From contig NZ_FNBN01000009.1 of the NCBI RefSeq assembly GCF_900102545.1, positions 186,001 to 250,000 of the forward strand: a stretch of DNA of 64,000 nucleotides. The letters are read 5' to 3'. The position numbers and the translations under genes were made by a program. This DNA is from Chitinophaga filiformis (lineage in GTDB: Bacteria; Bacteroidota; Bacteroidia; Chitinophagales; Chitinophagaceae). Positions 27,152 to 35,975 of the stretch are shown here, in pieces (the stretch's first letter is position 1; the number at the start of each line of letters is the position of its first letter). Under the pieces are notes generated by a model. The model searched no databases. It was not told where the DNA came from and saw nothing but the letters and a program-made list of their open reading frames with translations.

Positions 27152-28822
27152 ATGGAACAAACAAGATCTTCGTTTGCTCCCGGCCATGTTGTGTTACGTG
27201 CTGGTATATTTACTTTACTGATCCTGTTGTTACCTTTCCTGACATGCAGCGCACAGCAGCATGCTGCTGGTCTTCCGCAGTTAAAGAAACAAGGTACAGC
27301 TACGCAGCTGATAGTTAAAGGTGCGCCTTTTCTTGTGCTGGGTGGTGAACTGGGAAATTCAAGTGCATCCAGTATTGAATATATGACAGACATATGGGGA
27401 ACCTTGAAGAAGATGCAGCTGAATACAGTGTTGACACCGGTGTATTGGGAGTTGATAGAACCTGTTGAGAATAAGTTTGATTTCTCTGTGATAGATAAAA
27501 TTATTTACCAGGCCCGTAGCAACAATATGCATCTCGTTCTGTTGTGGTTTGGCGCCTGGAAGAATAGTGTGAGCTGTTATGCACCAGCCTGGGTAAAGAA
27601 AGATCAGCAGCGGTTTCCAAGGGCATTACGGAGCGACGGAAGTGGTCAGGAGATCCTTTCTGCTTTTAGCAGTAATAACCTGGCTGCTGATGTGAAGGCA
27701 TTTAAAGCGCTCATGCGGCATATTCGGGAAATAGATGCCGCATATAGTACCGTTATCATGGTGCAGGTAGAAAATGAGATCGGCATGCTACCCGAGCCGC
27801 GGGAACATACACCGGCTGCTAATACCGCTTATAGTGGCCAGGTACCTGCGGCCCTGATGGATTACCTGGTTAAGCATAAGGATTCCATTGTTCCTGAATT
27901 GAAGGCGCATTGGTCTTATAGTGGGTATCGGACCAGCGGTACCTGGGAGCAGGTGTTTGGCAAGCGCATGGCTACTGAGGAGCTTTTCCAGGCATGGTAT
28001 TACGCTCAGTATGCGAATACTGTTGCCCATGAGGGAAAGGCGGAATATGCACTTCCTATGTTTGTCAATTGCGCATTGAATCACAGGAATGTAGACCCGG
28101 GGGTATATCCCAGTGGAGGTCCTTTGCCGCATCTGCTTGATATCTGGCAGGCAGGCGCTCCTGCAATAGATATACTCTCACCTGACTTTTATAATCCCCG
28201 TTTCAGGTATTACAATGATCTCTATATACGGAGGAACAACCCGCTTTTCATTCCTGAGATCCGCTTCGAACCATCAGATGGGGCAAAAGCCCTGTATGCA
28301 GTAGGACATTATCAGGCTATCGGTTTTTCTCCTTTTTCAATAGAGTCTACTAAGAAACCGGAGGAAGAAACAGTGGCCAAAAGTTATGACCTCTTACGAC
28401 AACTGGCGCCGGCTATTCTTTCTTATCAGGGCACCGGTCGTATGGAGGGTGTATTGCTTGATACAACAATGCTGCGTACGGAAATCACTTCCGGTGATTA
28501 TATCCTTTCTGTTGCGCATGATGGAACATTGGGATGGTCAGGCGTTCCCCGTGAGAAATGGCCGGAAGCAGGCGGTATCATTATCCGTACGGGTGATGAC
28601 GAGTTTATTGTAGCAGGAACGGGTATCGTTATTACAGCTGCTACAACGGATACAACTGCTCCTTTTGTGGGAATTTTATCCGCAGAGGAAGGTGTGTATA
28701 ATAACGGCAAGTGGGTGCCGGGAAGAAGACTGAATGGAGATCAGACGCATCAGGGAAGGCATATACGTATCGCTATGGAGGACTGGGGTATTCAGCGAGT
28801 AAAATTGTATCGGTATAAATAA
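27152..28822 (+). CDS. GH35 beta-galactosidase-like enzyme with a DUF5597-type C-terminal domain
   Basis: A 556-residue exported protein; after a short polar start the signal peptide core LLILLLPFLTCSAQQ ends near residue 35. The (beta/alpha)8 barrel shows VLGGELGNSS near residue 63, WELIEPVENKFDF, MVQVENEIG with the acid/base Glu209, and LFIPEIRF with the nucleophile Glu369. The C-terminal 150 residues are beta-rich and fit the domain attached to this GH35 subgroup. The family hydrolyses terminal beta-galactosides. It is divergent from the lacI-type gene with two operators between them and is thus the best candidate target of that repressor. Confidence 0.88.
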   Translation: MEQTRSSFAPGHVVLRAGIFTLLILLLPFLTCSAQQHAAGLPQLKKQGTATQLIVKGAPFLVLGGELGNSSASSIEYMTDIWGTLKKMQLNTVLTPVYWELIEPVENKFDFSVIDKIIYQARSNNMHLVLLWFGAWKNSVSCYAPAWVKKDQQRFPRALRSDGSGQEILSAFSSNNLAADVKAFKALMRHIREIDAAYSTVIMVQVENEIGMLPEPREHTPAANTAYSGQVPAALMDYLVKHKDSIVPELKAHWSYSGYRTSGTWEQVFGKRMATEELFQAWYYAQYANTVAHEGKAEYALPMFVNCALNHRNVDPGVYPSGGPLPHLLDIWQAGAPAIDILSPDFYNPRFRYYNDLYIRRNNPLFIPEIRFEPSDGAKALYAVGHYQAIGFSPFSIESTKKPEEETVAKSYDLLRQLAPAILSYQGTGRMEGVLLDTTMLRTEITSGDYILSVAHDGTLGWSGVPREKWPEAGGIIIRTGDDEFIVAGTGIVITAATTDTTAPFVGILSAEEGVYNNGKWVPGRRLNGDQTHQGRHIRIAMEDWGIQRVKLYRYK

Positions 28823-28914
28823 AATAAGACGTATATTGACAAAGCCTTTGAAGGTTATATTATTATAATTCCACGTAAAAATTACTTGTTTAATAACCTA
28901 ATACCTATACAAAA

Positions 28915-29106
28915 ATGAAGATATCCAGGAAGACACAACTGATCATTCTACTGATTGCCAATTTTCTGTTATTGTTAATGACGTTTTCATATGTGCTGGG
29001 TGAACCAATTAGTGAGAGAGCCGGCATTATAGCTGTCGGATTAGTATCGGCTGCTGCATTAATTTCCTTTAATAAATTGATGATGTATTTCTGGGACAAA
29101 TATTAA
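28915..29106 (+). CDS. Small two-helix membrane protein, hypothetical
   Basis: A 63-residue frame with two hydrophobic helices: LIILLIANFLLLLMTFSYVL (about 9-28) and AGIIAVGLVSAAALISF (about 36-52), joined by GEPISER, and a basic N-terminus MKISRKTQ. The composition and the clean start, 92 nt after the GH35 gene, favour a real gene. No family is recognised. The opposite strand is also open here but is only the reverse reading of the helices. Confidence 0.55.
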   Translation: MKISRKTQLIILLIANFLLLLMTFSYVLGEPISERAGIIAVGLVSAAALISFNKLMMYFWDKY

Positions 29107-29240
29107 AATACGGTCAGCAGATGAAAAGTGGGACTACGTCTGTATAAACAATATCTCTTCCTGACGCTGGTATTAATGGCGGGGAACAAGTCGCAAAAGC
29201 CCCGTTGCAGTTAATATCCGGATTACCGAACTTTGCATGG

Positions 29241-29924
29241 ATGGAAAGAAAGATACAGGTGACAGCAGATGGGTCCCACACGATATCCATTCCTGAATGG
29301 AACGTAACGTATCATAGCATTCACGGTGCTGTGCAGGAAAGTATGCACGTATTTATCAAAGAAGGACTAAAATATCAGCTGTCAAAGAGGGCAGGTGATA
29401 CTTTGTCGATCCTGGAGATGGGATTCGGTACGGGACTGAATGCTTTACTGACTTTCAGGGAAGCTATCGGGGAACAACAGCACATCTATTATCAAACCAT
29501 TGAACAATACCCTTTAACCTATACAGAGACAGACGAACTGAATTACGCTGGGCAGCTCAATGAGCCGGCCTTACAGTCTTGTCTGACTACCCTGCACAGC
29601 GTTCCATGGAATACAGACATACAGATACATCCTTATTTCTGCCTGCATAAAACGCACCTTGCATTACAGGATGTATCCTTCACCAGATCCTTTGATATCA
29701 TCTATTACGATGCTTTTGCTCCGACTGCCCAGCCTGAGCTCTGGACGGAAGACGTTTTTAGAAAGCTGTATCATTGTCAGGCTCCCGGAGGAATATTGGT
29801 TACCTATTGCAGTAAAGGGAATGTCAGACGTGCCATGCAGACGGCAGGATTTATTGTTGAGAAGGTGCCGGGGCCTCCACGTAAAAGAGAGATGCTGAGA
29901 GCCATACGCCCCACAACTACGTAA
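29241..29924 (+). CDS. mnmD: MnmD, tRNA mnm5(s2)U34 methyltransferase (DUF752)
   Basis: From the ATG at 29241 the product is 227 residues beginning MERKIQVTADGSHTISIPEW, the usual start of stand-alone MnmD proteins; the in-frame start 36 nt upstream adds residues outside the family. The SAM-binding motif is ILEMGFGTGLNALLTF, and the family signature FDIIYYDAFAPTAQPELWT follows at about residue 150, then GGILVTYCSKGNVRRAMQ. It ends PPRKREMLRAIR, also typical. The enzyme adds the final methyl group to nm5U34 in tRNA wobble positions. In enterobacteria it is the N-terminal half of MnmC. It is a housekeeping gene with no visible link to its neighbours. Confidence 0.9.
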   Translation: MERKIQVTADGSHTISIPEWNVTYHSIHGAVQESMHVFIKEGLKYQLSKRAGDTLSILEMGFGTGLNALLTFREAIGEQQHIYYQTIEQYPLTYTETDELNYAGQLNEPALQSCLTTLHSVPWNTDIQIHPYFCLHKTHLALQDVSFTRSFDIIYYDAFAPTAQPELWTEDVFRKLYHCQAPGGILVTYCSKGNVRRAMQTAGFIVEKVPGPPRKREMLRAIRPTTT

Positions 29925-30089
29925 GTGCCTGACTTTGCTTACATAGTACTCTAAAGCTAATAAATCGTCTTATATTATTTTTATTTACCACAAAAAACCG
30001 GACATTGTGGTATATAACCGCGAGTTGACTCACCCAATCCATTACAGATGTAGCAATCTATTAAGTCAAATCTATTTAATCCACACAGT

Positions 30090-33000
30090 ATGAGACCATT
30101 AAAGCGACCTATGAAGTGGCTCAGAAGGCATATGCTTGTCTTTCTGGCCCAATCCCTCATTTTCATCTGTCACACATCTGTACGCGCTTCAACCAGTAAT
30201 CGCGTTGACCAGGCAGTTTTCTACACAGATATCAACTATGGAGGAAGTGCTATCTCCTTGTCTGCCGGTACTTATACCCGGGCGCAGATGATCAGCAACG
30301 GCCTTCCTGACGACGCTATTTCCTCTTTTACCATTCCTGCGGGGTACCAGGTCACCTTTTACTGGGATGACAATTTCACCGGGGCCAGTTTGACGAAGAC
30401 GGCCTCTGAGTCCTTTATTGGTCTGGAATGGAATGATAAGGTTACCTCCCTTATTGTTTCAAGGGTGCCGCCAGGGGAGCAGGCCGTTTTCTATACAGAT
30501 ATGAACTACGGAGGAACGGCTGTCGCGTTATCTCCCGGTACGTATACCAGGGCGCAGATGATTGCCAATGGGCTCCCTGATGATGCCATTAGTTCTTATA
30601 CCATTCCGACCGGTTATCAGGCCACCTTTTACTGGGATGATAACTTCACAGGTTCCAGCATTACCAAGACTGCCTCAGAGTCCTTTATCGGCACTGACTG
30701 GAATGACAAGGTTACCTCCCTGATTGTTACAAAAGTAGCGCCGGAGGAGCAGGCTGTTTTCTATACAGATGCATCCTACCTGGGCAAGGCGATCGCTCTT
30801 TCTCCGGGCAACTATACACGGGCGCAGATGATCGCTTATGGTTTGCCTGATGATGCTGTTTCTTCATTTACGGTGCCTGCTGGTTACCAGGTAACTGTAT
30901 ATTGGGATGATAATTTTTCAGGCGCCAGTCTGACGAGAACAGTATCAGAACCCTGGATCGGCCCTGACTGGAATGATAAGGTTACATCTCTGGCCATTCA
31001 AAAGATCAATCCTTCATCATGGCAGGCTAACTGGATATGGACCGCTAATGCGGGACCAGCCAATACATGGCTCTCCCTGAGAAAGAAAGTAACGCTTTCC
31101 GCTAAACCAGGTCGTGCGCTGACCAGGATTGCTGCGGAAAACAAATACTGGTTATATGTTAATAATCAGCTGGTCGTAAAGGATGGTGGACTGGATGTAC
31201 GTCCCGATCTGTTAAATACTTATTATGACGAAGTGGATATTGCGCCTTATCTCACTGCAGGTGAAAATACCATTGCGGTGCTTGTCTGGCATAAAGGCGG
31301 CAATAATTCATATTCACAGCGTGTAACGAATAATGGTGGATTATTGTTTGAATCATCCTTGTCAGGTAGCAGTCCCTCGTCTATTGTTTCTGATGCCTCC
31401 TGGAAGGTGAAGGTACATCCTTCGTTTGGAGCGACGACTCAGCTTATTCTCGACAACAGCGACTACAAATGGATTGCCTGGCCGGTTTCTTACAATGCAC
31501 AGGCAGACCCCGGCGCATGGACATCTGCCGGCTATGATGATAGCGGCTGGTCTTATGCTGTTCAGAAAGGAATAGCAGGTGTAGCCCCATGGAATCAGTT
31601 AGTGCCCAGAACCATACCGATGTGGAAAGAATATGAGCTGGGCGCTTATACCAATGCTGCTTCATTTCCTCCTACCATCAGCTCCAATAGTATCATTACT
31701 GCAAGAGTTGGTACTAATATACAGCTGAGACCATATCTGAAAGTGACTGCGCCAGCCGGTGTTAAGATCAGGATTGAAGTGAACCGGTTTTACTGGCAGG
31801 AATATATTACCAGGGCAGGAGAGCAGGAGTTTGAGTGCTATGCCTGGCAGAATTCCAGCGGGGATACGGTGAGTTATCAATTCTCAAACGTGACCGGTCC
31901 TGTGCAGATACAGATATTAAGGTATCGTGAAACCAGCTATAATACAACCGTACCGGGAACCTTCTCGTCAAATGACGCAAGGCTTAACAGCTTGTGGAAT
32001 AAATCCAAAGCAACGTCCCGTGTTTGCATGCGAGATATTTTCTATGATTGTCCTAACAGGGAGAGAGGGCAATGGTGGGGTGATGTATCCCAGCAGATCC
32101 TTTACTCCTTCTATCTCTATGACACGTCTTCGAATCTGCTCGCCCGCAAAGGTTACCGTGAATTGCTGCGTTCACAGAAAAGCGACGGATCATTATATAC
32201 GACAGGTCCTGGTACTGCGTTCCATTTACCTGACCAGAACCTGGCGGCGATTGCCATGTTAGCGAAGTATTATGCTTATACAGGCGACAGGGCTTTATTA
32301 GAAGAGTTCTATCCTTCTATAAAGAAATTTGCTGTCTATTGTGTGAACTCCTCCAACAGCGATGGTATGCTTGTATGGCAGGATGGTCCCTGGAACTGGA
32401 TTGACTGGGGTGATAACAAGGATGCTACTCCTGCAGGCGCCGCTAATACGGTTTATAATGGTATTTATGCCGTGTTCCTTGAATCGGCTGCCAATATCGC
32501 CAATTCGCTGGGATATGTGACGGATAAACGTTATTACGAACAGTTGTTGAGCAGAGTAAGAAGTAACTTTAATAATTACTTCTGGAACAGCAATGCAAAT
32601 GCCTATGTTTATCATCGTACTGCCGGTGGTGTGCAATCACAGATCATAGATGACAGAAGCAATGCCTGGGCCTTCCTTGCCGGCGTGGCTAATGACGCAC
32701 AGAAAGCGGCGATACTGAATGTACTTAAAACAAAGTACAATGCAAGTCCCTACCAGGAGATGTACATAGAACAGGCCATGGTGCAACTTGATCCCCAGGC
32801 TGGTATTAAAAGAATGAAAGACCGCTATGCAGGCATGATCGATAGCTGGTCTTCTACTTTATGGGAAGAGTTTCCAGCAAGCAATAGTAATAACCATGCC
32901 TGGGCCGCAGGACCACTGTACGTCATGAGTGCTTTTGTGCTGGGAGTGCGTCCTACATTGCCGGCATATGAAGAGTTTTCCTTCCTGCCGCAGTTAGGAG

Positions 33001-33560
33001 GTCTTACGAATGTATCAGGTGTGATACCGACCATTAAAGGCAATATCAGCGTAAGTGTTGCCACCAGTGGATCCGGACTTACACAGACGATGACATCCCC
33101 GTCCGGTACAACTGGTATTGTAGGCATTCCTAAGAGCGCTATTACCTGTGGCCTGAAAGAGATCAAGGTCAATGGTATCGTTATCTGGAGAAATGGTGCA
33201 ACGGTAACAACTGTGCCAGGTGTGACCTTCCTTGGAGAGGATGCACAATATGTAAAATTCAGGGCGACTTCCGGTATATGGACATTTGAGGCCGGATGTA
33301 CCCTTTCTGCTAAAGCAAGTACCAGCAGCCTGATGGTAGCTCCTAATCCATTTACGACTGATGTTACTGTAAAGGCGGAAGGCATAAAAGATCAGCATGT
33401 TATTGTGGAGATCTTCAACAGCAACGGCACGCAGGTATTGCCTGCAAAGAGGGTACAGAATGGCACAAATCTGAGCCTTTCGCATCTTCCTGCTGGTATG
33501 TATATTATTAAAACAACCGCTGGCAAGAAGACATATAGCAATAAAGTTATCAAGTATTAG
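30090..33560 (+). CDS. GH78 alpha-L-rhamnosidase-like protein with three beta-gamma-crystallin domains and a T9SS tail
   Basis: This 1156-residue protein begins with a basic signal peptide ending near VRAS. Residues 41-130, 131-220 and 221-310 are three tandem beta-gamma-crystallin domains (VFYTDxNYGG...TYTRAQM...), each with two motifs of the Ca-binding pattern N/D-N/D-x-x-S/T-S (DDAISS and NDKVTS). From about 315 there is a lectin-like rhamnosidase N-terminal domain (NWIWTANAGPANTWLSLRK), then the GH78 barrel with DCPNRERGQWWGD (653-665), WNWIDWGDN (about 768-776) and SSTLWEEF (about 926). Residues about 1084-1156 form a type IX secretion sorting domain (NPFTTDVTVK...LPAGMYIIKT...NKVIKY). 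It would be exported to the cell surface or medium and cut rhamnose from pectin or other rhamnosides. It stands alone. Confidence 0.88.
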   Translation: MRPLKRPMKWLRRHMLVFLAQSLIFICHTSVRASTSNRVDQAVFYTDINYGGSAISLSAGTYTRAQMISNGLPDDAISSFTIPAGYQVTFYWDDNFTGASLTKTASESFIGLEWNDKVTSLIVSRVPPGEQAVFYTDMNYGGTAVALSPGTYTRAQMIANGLPDDAISSYTIPTGYQATFYWDDNFTGSSITKTASESFIGTDWNDKVTSLIVTKVAPEEQAVFYTDASYLGKAIALSPGNYTRAQMIAYGLPDDAVSSFTVPAGYQVTVYWDDNFSGASLTRTVSEPWIGPDWNDKVTSLAIQKINPSSWQANWIWTANAGPANTWLSLRKKVTLSAKPGRALTRIAAENKYWLYVNNQLVVKDGGLDVRPDLLNTYYDEVDIAPYLTAGENTIAVLVWHKGGNNSYSQRVTNNGGLLFESSLSGSSPSSIVSDASWKVKVHPSFGATTQLILDNSDYKWIAWPVSYNAQADPGAWTSAGYDDSGWSYAVQKGIAGVAPWNQLVPRTIPMWKEYELGAYTNAASFPPTISSNSIITARVGTNIQLRPYLKVTAPAGVKIRIEVNRFYWQEYITRAGEQEFECYAWQNSSGDTVSYQFSNVTGPVQIQILRYRETSYNTTVPGTFSSNDARLNSLWNKSKATSRVCMRDIFYDCPNRERGQWWGDVSQQILYSFYLYDTSSNLLARKGYRELLRSQKSDGSLYTTGPGTAFHLPDQNLAAIAMLAKYYAYTGDRALLEEFYPSIKKFAVYCVNSSNSDGMLVWQDGPWNWIDWGDNKDATPAGAANTVYNGIYAVFLESAANIANSLGYVTDKRYYEQLLSRVRSNFNNYFWNSNANAYVYHRTAGGVQSQIIDDRSNAWAFLAGVANDAQKAAILNVLKTKYNASPYQEMYIEQAMVQLDPQAGIKRMKDRYAGMIDSWSSTLWEEFPASNSNNHAWAAGPLYVMSAFVLGVRPTLPAYEEFSFLPQLGGLTNVSGVIPTIKGNISVSVATSGSGLTQTMTSPSGTTGIVGIPKSAITCGLKEIKVNGIVIWRNGATVTTVPGVTFLGEDAQYVKFRATSGIWTFEAGCTLSAKASTSSLMVAPNPFTTDVTVKAEGIKDQHVIVEIFNSNGTQVLPAKRVQNGTNLSLSHLPAGMYIIKTTAGKKTYSNKVIKY
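30210..31019 (+). repeat. Three tandem 270-bp repeats encoding beta-gamma-crystallin domains
   Basis: Copies begin at 30210, 30480 and 30750, an exact 270-bp (90-codon) period. Copies 1 and 2 are closest, with long identical stretches such as GGGCGCAGATGAT; copy 3 is more diverged. This fits two internal duplications, the newer one between copies 1 and 2. Confidence 0.9.
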
Positions 33561-33702
33561 TACGTGTTTCAAACGGCGGGCGGATAGGAAGGAACGAACG
33601 ACTAAAGAGATAGTTTATATACGCTTTACGCCGGGCGTATACCCGACGCATACCCGACGCATAGTTGGACTTGATCAGTTCAGCACATGTACTCCGTTAG
33701 AG

Positions 33703-33747
33703 ACAAATAGATGGACCAGGGAAATTTTCCCTGGTCCATCTATTTGT
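33703..33747. terminator. Perfect 22-bp hairpin
   Basis: The arm 33703-33724 (ACAAATAG...CAGGGAAA) pairs without mismatch with 33726-33747, leaving a one-base centre. It lies 143 nt after the GH78 stop. It could terminate that transcript, although the T-run is inside the stem and not after it, so an element end is also possible. Confidence 0.6.
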
Positions 33748-33896
33748 ATATGATTTGTTAGTGGCTGTTGTATGTATGTTTACCGATAGTACCCTGGGGG
33801 TAGGGGGACAAAAAACCGTCTATGGTAATAGGATTAAAAACGCCTTAAATTTTCTTTTTCCTTTGTAGCATATTGTAACATTCTACATATTTGCAC

Positions 33897-33946
33897 GTTA
33901 AATAGTGTTAAATACTGTTAAATAGTGTTAAATGCTGTTAAGCGCT
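33897..33946 (+). repeat. Five tandem 10-bp repeats (GTTAAATAGT-like)
   Basis: The units are GTTAAATAGT, GTTAAATACT, GTTAAATAGT, GTTAAATGCT and GTTAAGCGCT, in exact 10-bp register. The array lies 50 nt upstream of the GT87 gene and directly after the possible promoter, so it would be in the 5' leader. One unit per helical turn suggests a cooperative protein-binding site. Confidence 0.7.
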
Positions 33947-33995
33947 ATACCGCGATAAAACAGATATTTATCCGGGGGATACCTATAGTTTATTT

Positions 33996-35186
33996 ATGAC
34001 AATACCAGCTGTACCTGACGCCGGCTCTTTTTGGCGCAAGAAAATCCCAGGATGGTTAAGACAACCGGCGGTCATTGCCGCTATATATTTTGTTGCCACC
34101 ATTATATTGTACATACAGGCGATTGTTACGGGGCGTTATAATAATTTTATCATTTTCCGTACTTCGTTTTATCATCTCGTACATAAGTTACCGTTATATC
34201 AATTGTATCCGGCGGAGTATTATGATTATTTCCTGTATCATCCGTCATTCCCTGTATTGTTTGCGCCTTTTGCGCTGTTGCCAAAAGAAGTGGGGCTACT
34301 GGGCTGGATGCTGGCCAGTACGGCTATTTTTCTCTACATGATCCGCAAGCTGCCTTTTGCAGACACTATTAAATGCATGGTTGCCTGGTTCCTGCTCATT
34401 GAGCTGAGTAATGCCATACAATCTGAACAAACCAACCCTGCTATGGCGTCATTCATGGTGCTGACAGTTGTAAGCCTGCAACGTCAGCAGTCTATGCGTG
34501 CCGCTCTGTTTGCAGCTTTGTGCTTTTTCATAAAAGGGTATGGCGCTATTACGGGCCTGGCTTTCCTGTTCTTTCCGCGGAAAGGTGCATTTATTGGTTG
34601 GGGCCTGGTATGGACCATCGTCGGTTCCGCACTACCGTTATTATTTATTTCTCCGCAGCTGCTCTGGCAGCATTATGTTGACTGGTTCCAGCTGCTCACA
34701 AGCACCACCATTAAAGAGGATGGCTCTCTACTGGGAATGTTGCATGTGATGCTGGGTCTTAAAACGTCTGCTATTGAGCTGTTTGACAAGATAGCATTAC
34801 TGGTAGCAGTGGCCATGCTGCTGCACGCGTTGATATGCGGGCTGGTAAAGCGTATGCAGGGGTATCCCTGGATGCTGTTGGCCTATCTGTTGATATGGAT
34901 CGTGGTCTTTAATCAAAGCACGGAATCGCCTACCTATGTTATGGCTGTTACCGGTGTAGCCATTGGTTGCTATACTATGCCGTTATCCCCAGGCTGGCGC
35001 AAAGGGCTGTTATGGTTCACGTTAGTGGTAGTATCTCTTTCGCCAACAGACCTGATGCCGAGGTTCATTAATCAGTATGCCATTGCCTGGCATATAAAAG
35101 CATTGCCTTGTACTGTTGTGTTGCTTTTTTTACAGGCACGGATAGGGGTATGGAGAAAATCCAACGTTACTTTCTGCAATAAATAA
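33996..35186 (+). CDS. GT87-like (DUF2029) polytopic glycosyltransferase
   Basis: A 396-residue integral membrane protein with about ten hydrophobic segments, beginning AVIAAIYFVATIILYIQAIV (about residues 25-44). The first outside loop, YNNFIIFRTSFYHLVHKLPLYQLYP, and the following YHPSFPVLFAPFALLP match the GT87/DUF2029 pattern of polyprenyl-phosphate-sugar-dependent glycosyltransferases, although the usual leading Asp is an Asn here. It probably transfers a sugar from a polyprenyl carrier outside the inner membrane. It is the first gene of a three-gene operon with a GT2 that may make the carrier-linked donor (12 nt gap) and a polysaccharide deacetylase-like gene. Confidence 0.78.
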   Translation: MTIPAVPDAGSFWRKKIPGWLRQPAVIAAIYFVATIILYIQAIVTGRYNNFIIFRTSFYHLVHKLPLYQLYPAEYYDYFLYHPSFPVLFAPFALLPKEVGLLGWMLASTAIFLYMIRKLPFADTIKCMVAWFLLIELSNAIQSEQTNPAMASFMVLTVVSLQRQQSMRAALFAALCFFIKGYGAITGLAFLFFPRKGAFIGWGLVWTIVGSALPLLFISPQLLWQHYVDWFQLLTSTTIKEDGSLLGMLHVMLGLKTSAIELFDKIALLVAVAMLLHALICGLVKRMQGYPWMLLAYLLIWIVVFNQSTESPTYVMAVTGVAIGCYTMPLSPGWRKGLLWFTLVVVSLSPTDLMPRFINQYAIAWHIKALPCTVVLLFLQARIGVWRKSNVTFCNK

Positions 35187-35198
35187 CATAACCGCTAT

Positions 35199-35975
35199 AT
35201 GTCTGTACAACCTTTATTAACTCCTGTTGCAGTTAATATAAGGGAGGGGAAGGTATTGACCGAAACGACCGGTCTTGATCTTATCCTGCCCTGCTGCAAT
35301 CCCCCCGAAAATTGGGTAGAAACATTGCTACAACATTATGAAGAAGTACGGCACATATTGGCACCAGTGCCTGTACAGCTTATAGTGGTGAATGATGGAT
35401 CCACAAGAAATTTTGGCGCGCAACAGATCACGCAGCTCCAGTCGGCTATCCCTGACATCATCATTGTTAGCTACCCCGTCAACTGCGGCAAGGGACATGC
35501 AGTGCGGGAAGGCTCGAAAAGGGGCCGTTTTGACCTCCAGATATATACAGACCTGGATTTCCCTTTTGGCGTAGCCGTTATAAAAAAGGTATATGAGCAG
35601 CTGCTGAAGGGAACGGACGTAGTAGCAGGAGAAAGGGGGGCAGCTTATCTGAAGTTGTTACCAGTCAGAAGAAAATTTATTACACGGGTAAGCCGCTATA
35701 TGAACCGTTTCCTGCTGCATCTGAAGATAGATGATGCTCAGGCAGGTTTGAAAGGTTTTAACCCGCATGGACGCCGCATATTACTATCTACCCGTATAGA
35801 CGGCTTTTTGTATGATAGTGAGTTTATTTACAAGGCAAGCCAGGACCCCTTGATCACCATGGAATCCCTGGATATTACTTGTCGCCCCGGCATCAGCTTT
35901 TCGTCGTTCAGGCCAAAGGTGTTGCTGCGGGAGCTGCGGAACTATCTGAGTATCTTAAAAATGAGTCATGAGTAA
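35199..35975 (+). CDS. GT2 family glycosyltransferase (polyprenyl-phosphate sugar synthase-like)
   Basis: A 258-residue GT-A protein. After a short leader, LDLILPCCNPPENWVETLL opens the Rossmann-like fold, followed by VVNDGSTRN, VSYPVNCGKGHAVREG and the metal-binding region YTDLDFPFGV (DxD-like) at about residues 115-124. The second half, LLHLKIDDAQAGLKGFNPHG, is typical of dolichyl/polyprenyl-phosphate sugar synthases. No C-terminal membrane pair is present, so it is likely a peripheral cytoplasmic enzyme. It would supply the donor for the GT87 gene just upstream. Its stop overlaps the next gene's start by 8 nt, indicating coupling. Confidence 0.82.
   Translation: MSVQPLLTPVAVNIREGKVLTETTGLDLILPCCNPPENWVETLLQHYEEVRHILAPVPVQLIVVNDGSTRNFGAQQITQLQSAIPDIIIVSYPVNCGKGHAVREGSKRGRFDLQIYTDLDFPFGVAVIKKVYEQLLKGTDVVAGERGAAYLKLLPVRRKFITRVSRYMNRFLLHLKIDDAQAGLKGFNPHGRRILLSTRIDGFLYDSEFIYKASQDPLITMESLDITCRPGISFSSFRPKVLLRELRNYLSILKMSHE

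Larger units (their letters stand above)
33561..33995. other. 435-nt intergenic region with repeats but no gene
   Basis: Apart from the hairpin at 33703 and the tandem array at 33897, the gap has a short direct repeat of ACCCGACGCAT near 33644-33662 and no gene-like frame. Possible promoter boxes for the next gene are TTTG at 33862-33865 and CATATTTG at 33886-33893, 20 nt apart; the second departs from TAnnTTTG at one base. Confidence 0.5.

Noticed and set aside
28905..29099. Minus-strand frame opposite the small two-helix membrane protein
   Set aside because: It reads as a mirror of the hydrophobic helices and has no promoter or family support.
33641..33662. Short direct repeat ACCCGACGCAT as part of a CRISPR-like or operator array
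   Set aside because: Only two copies back to back, with no third unit and no spacer; too little to call.
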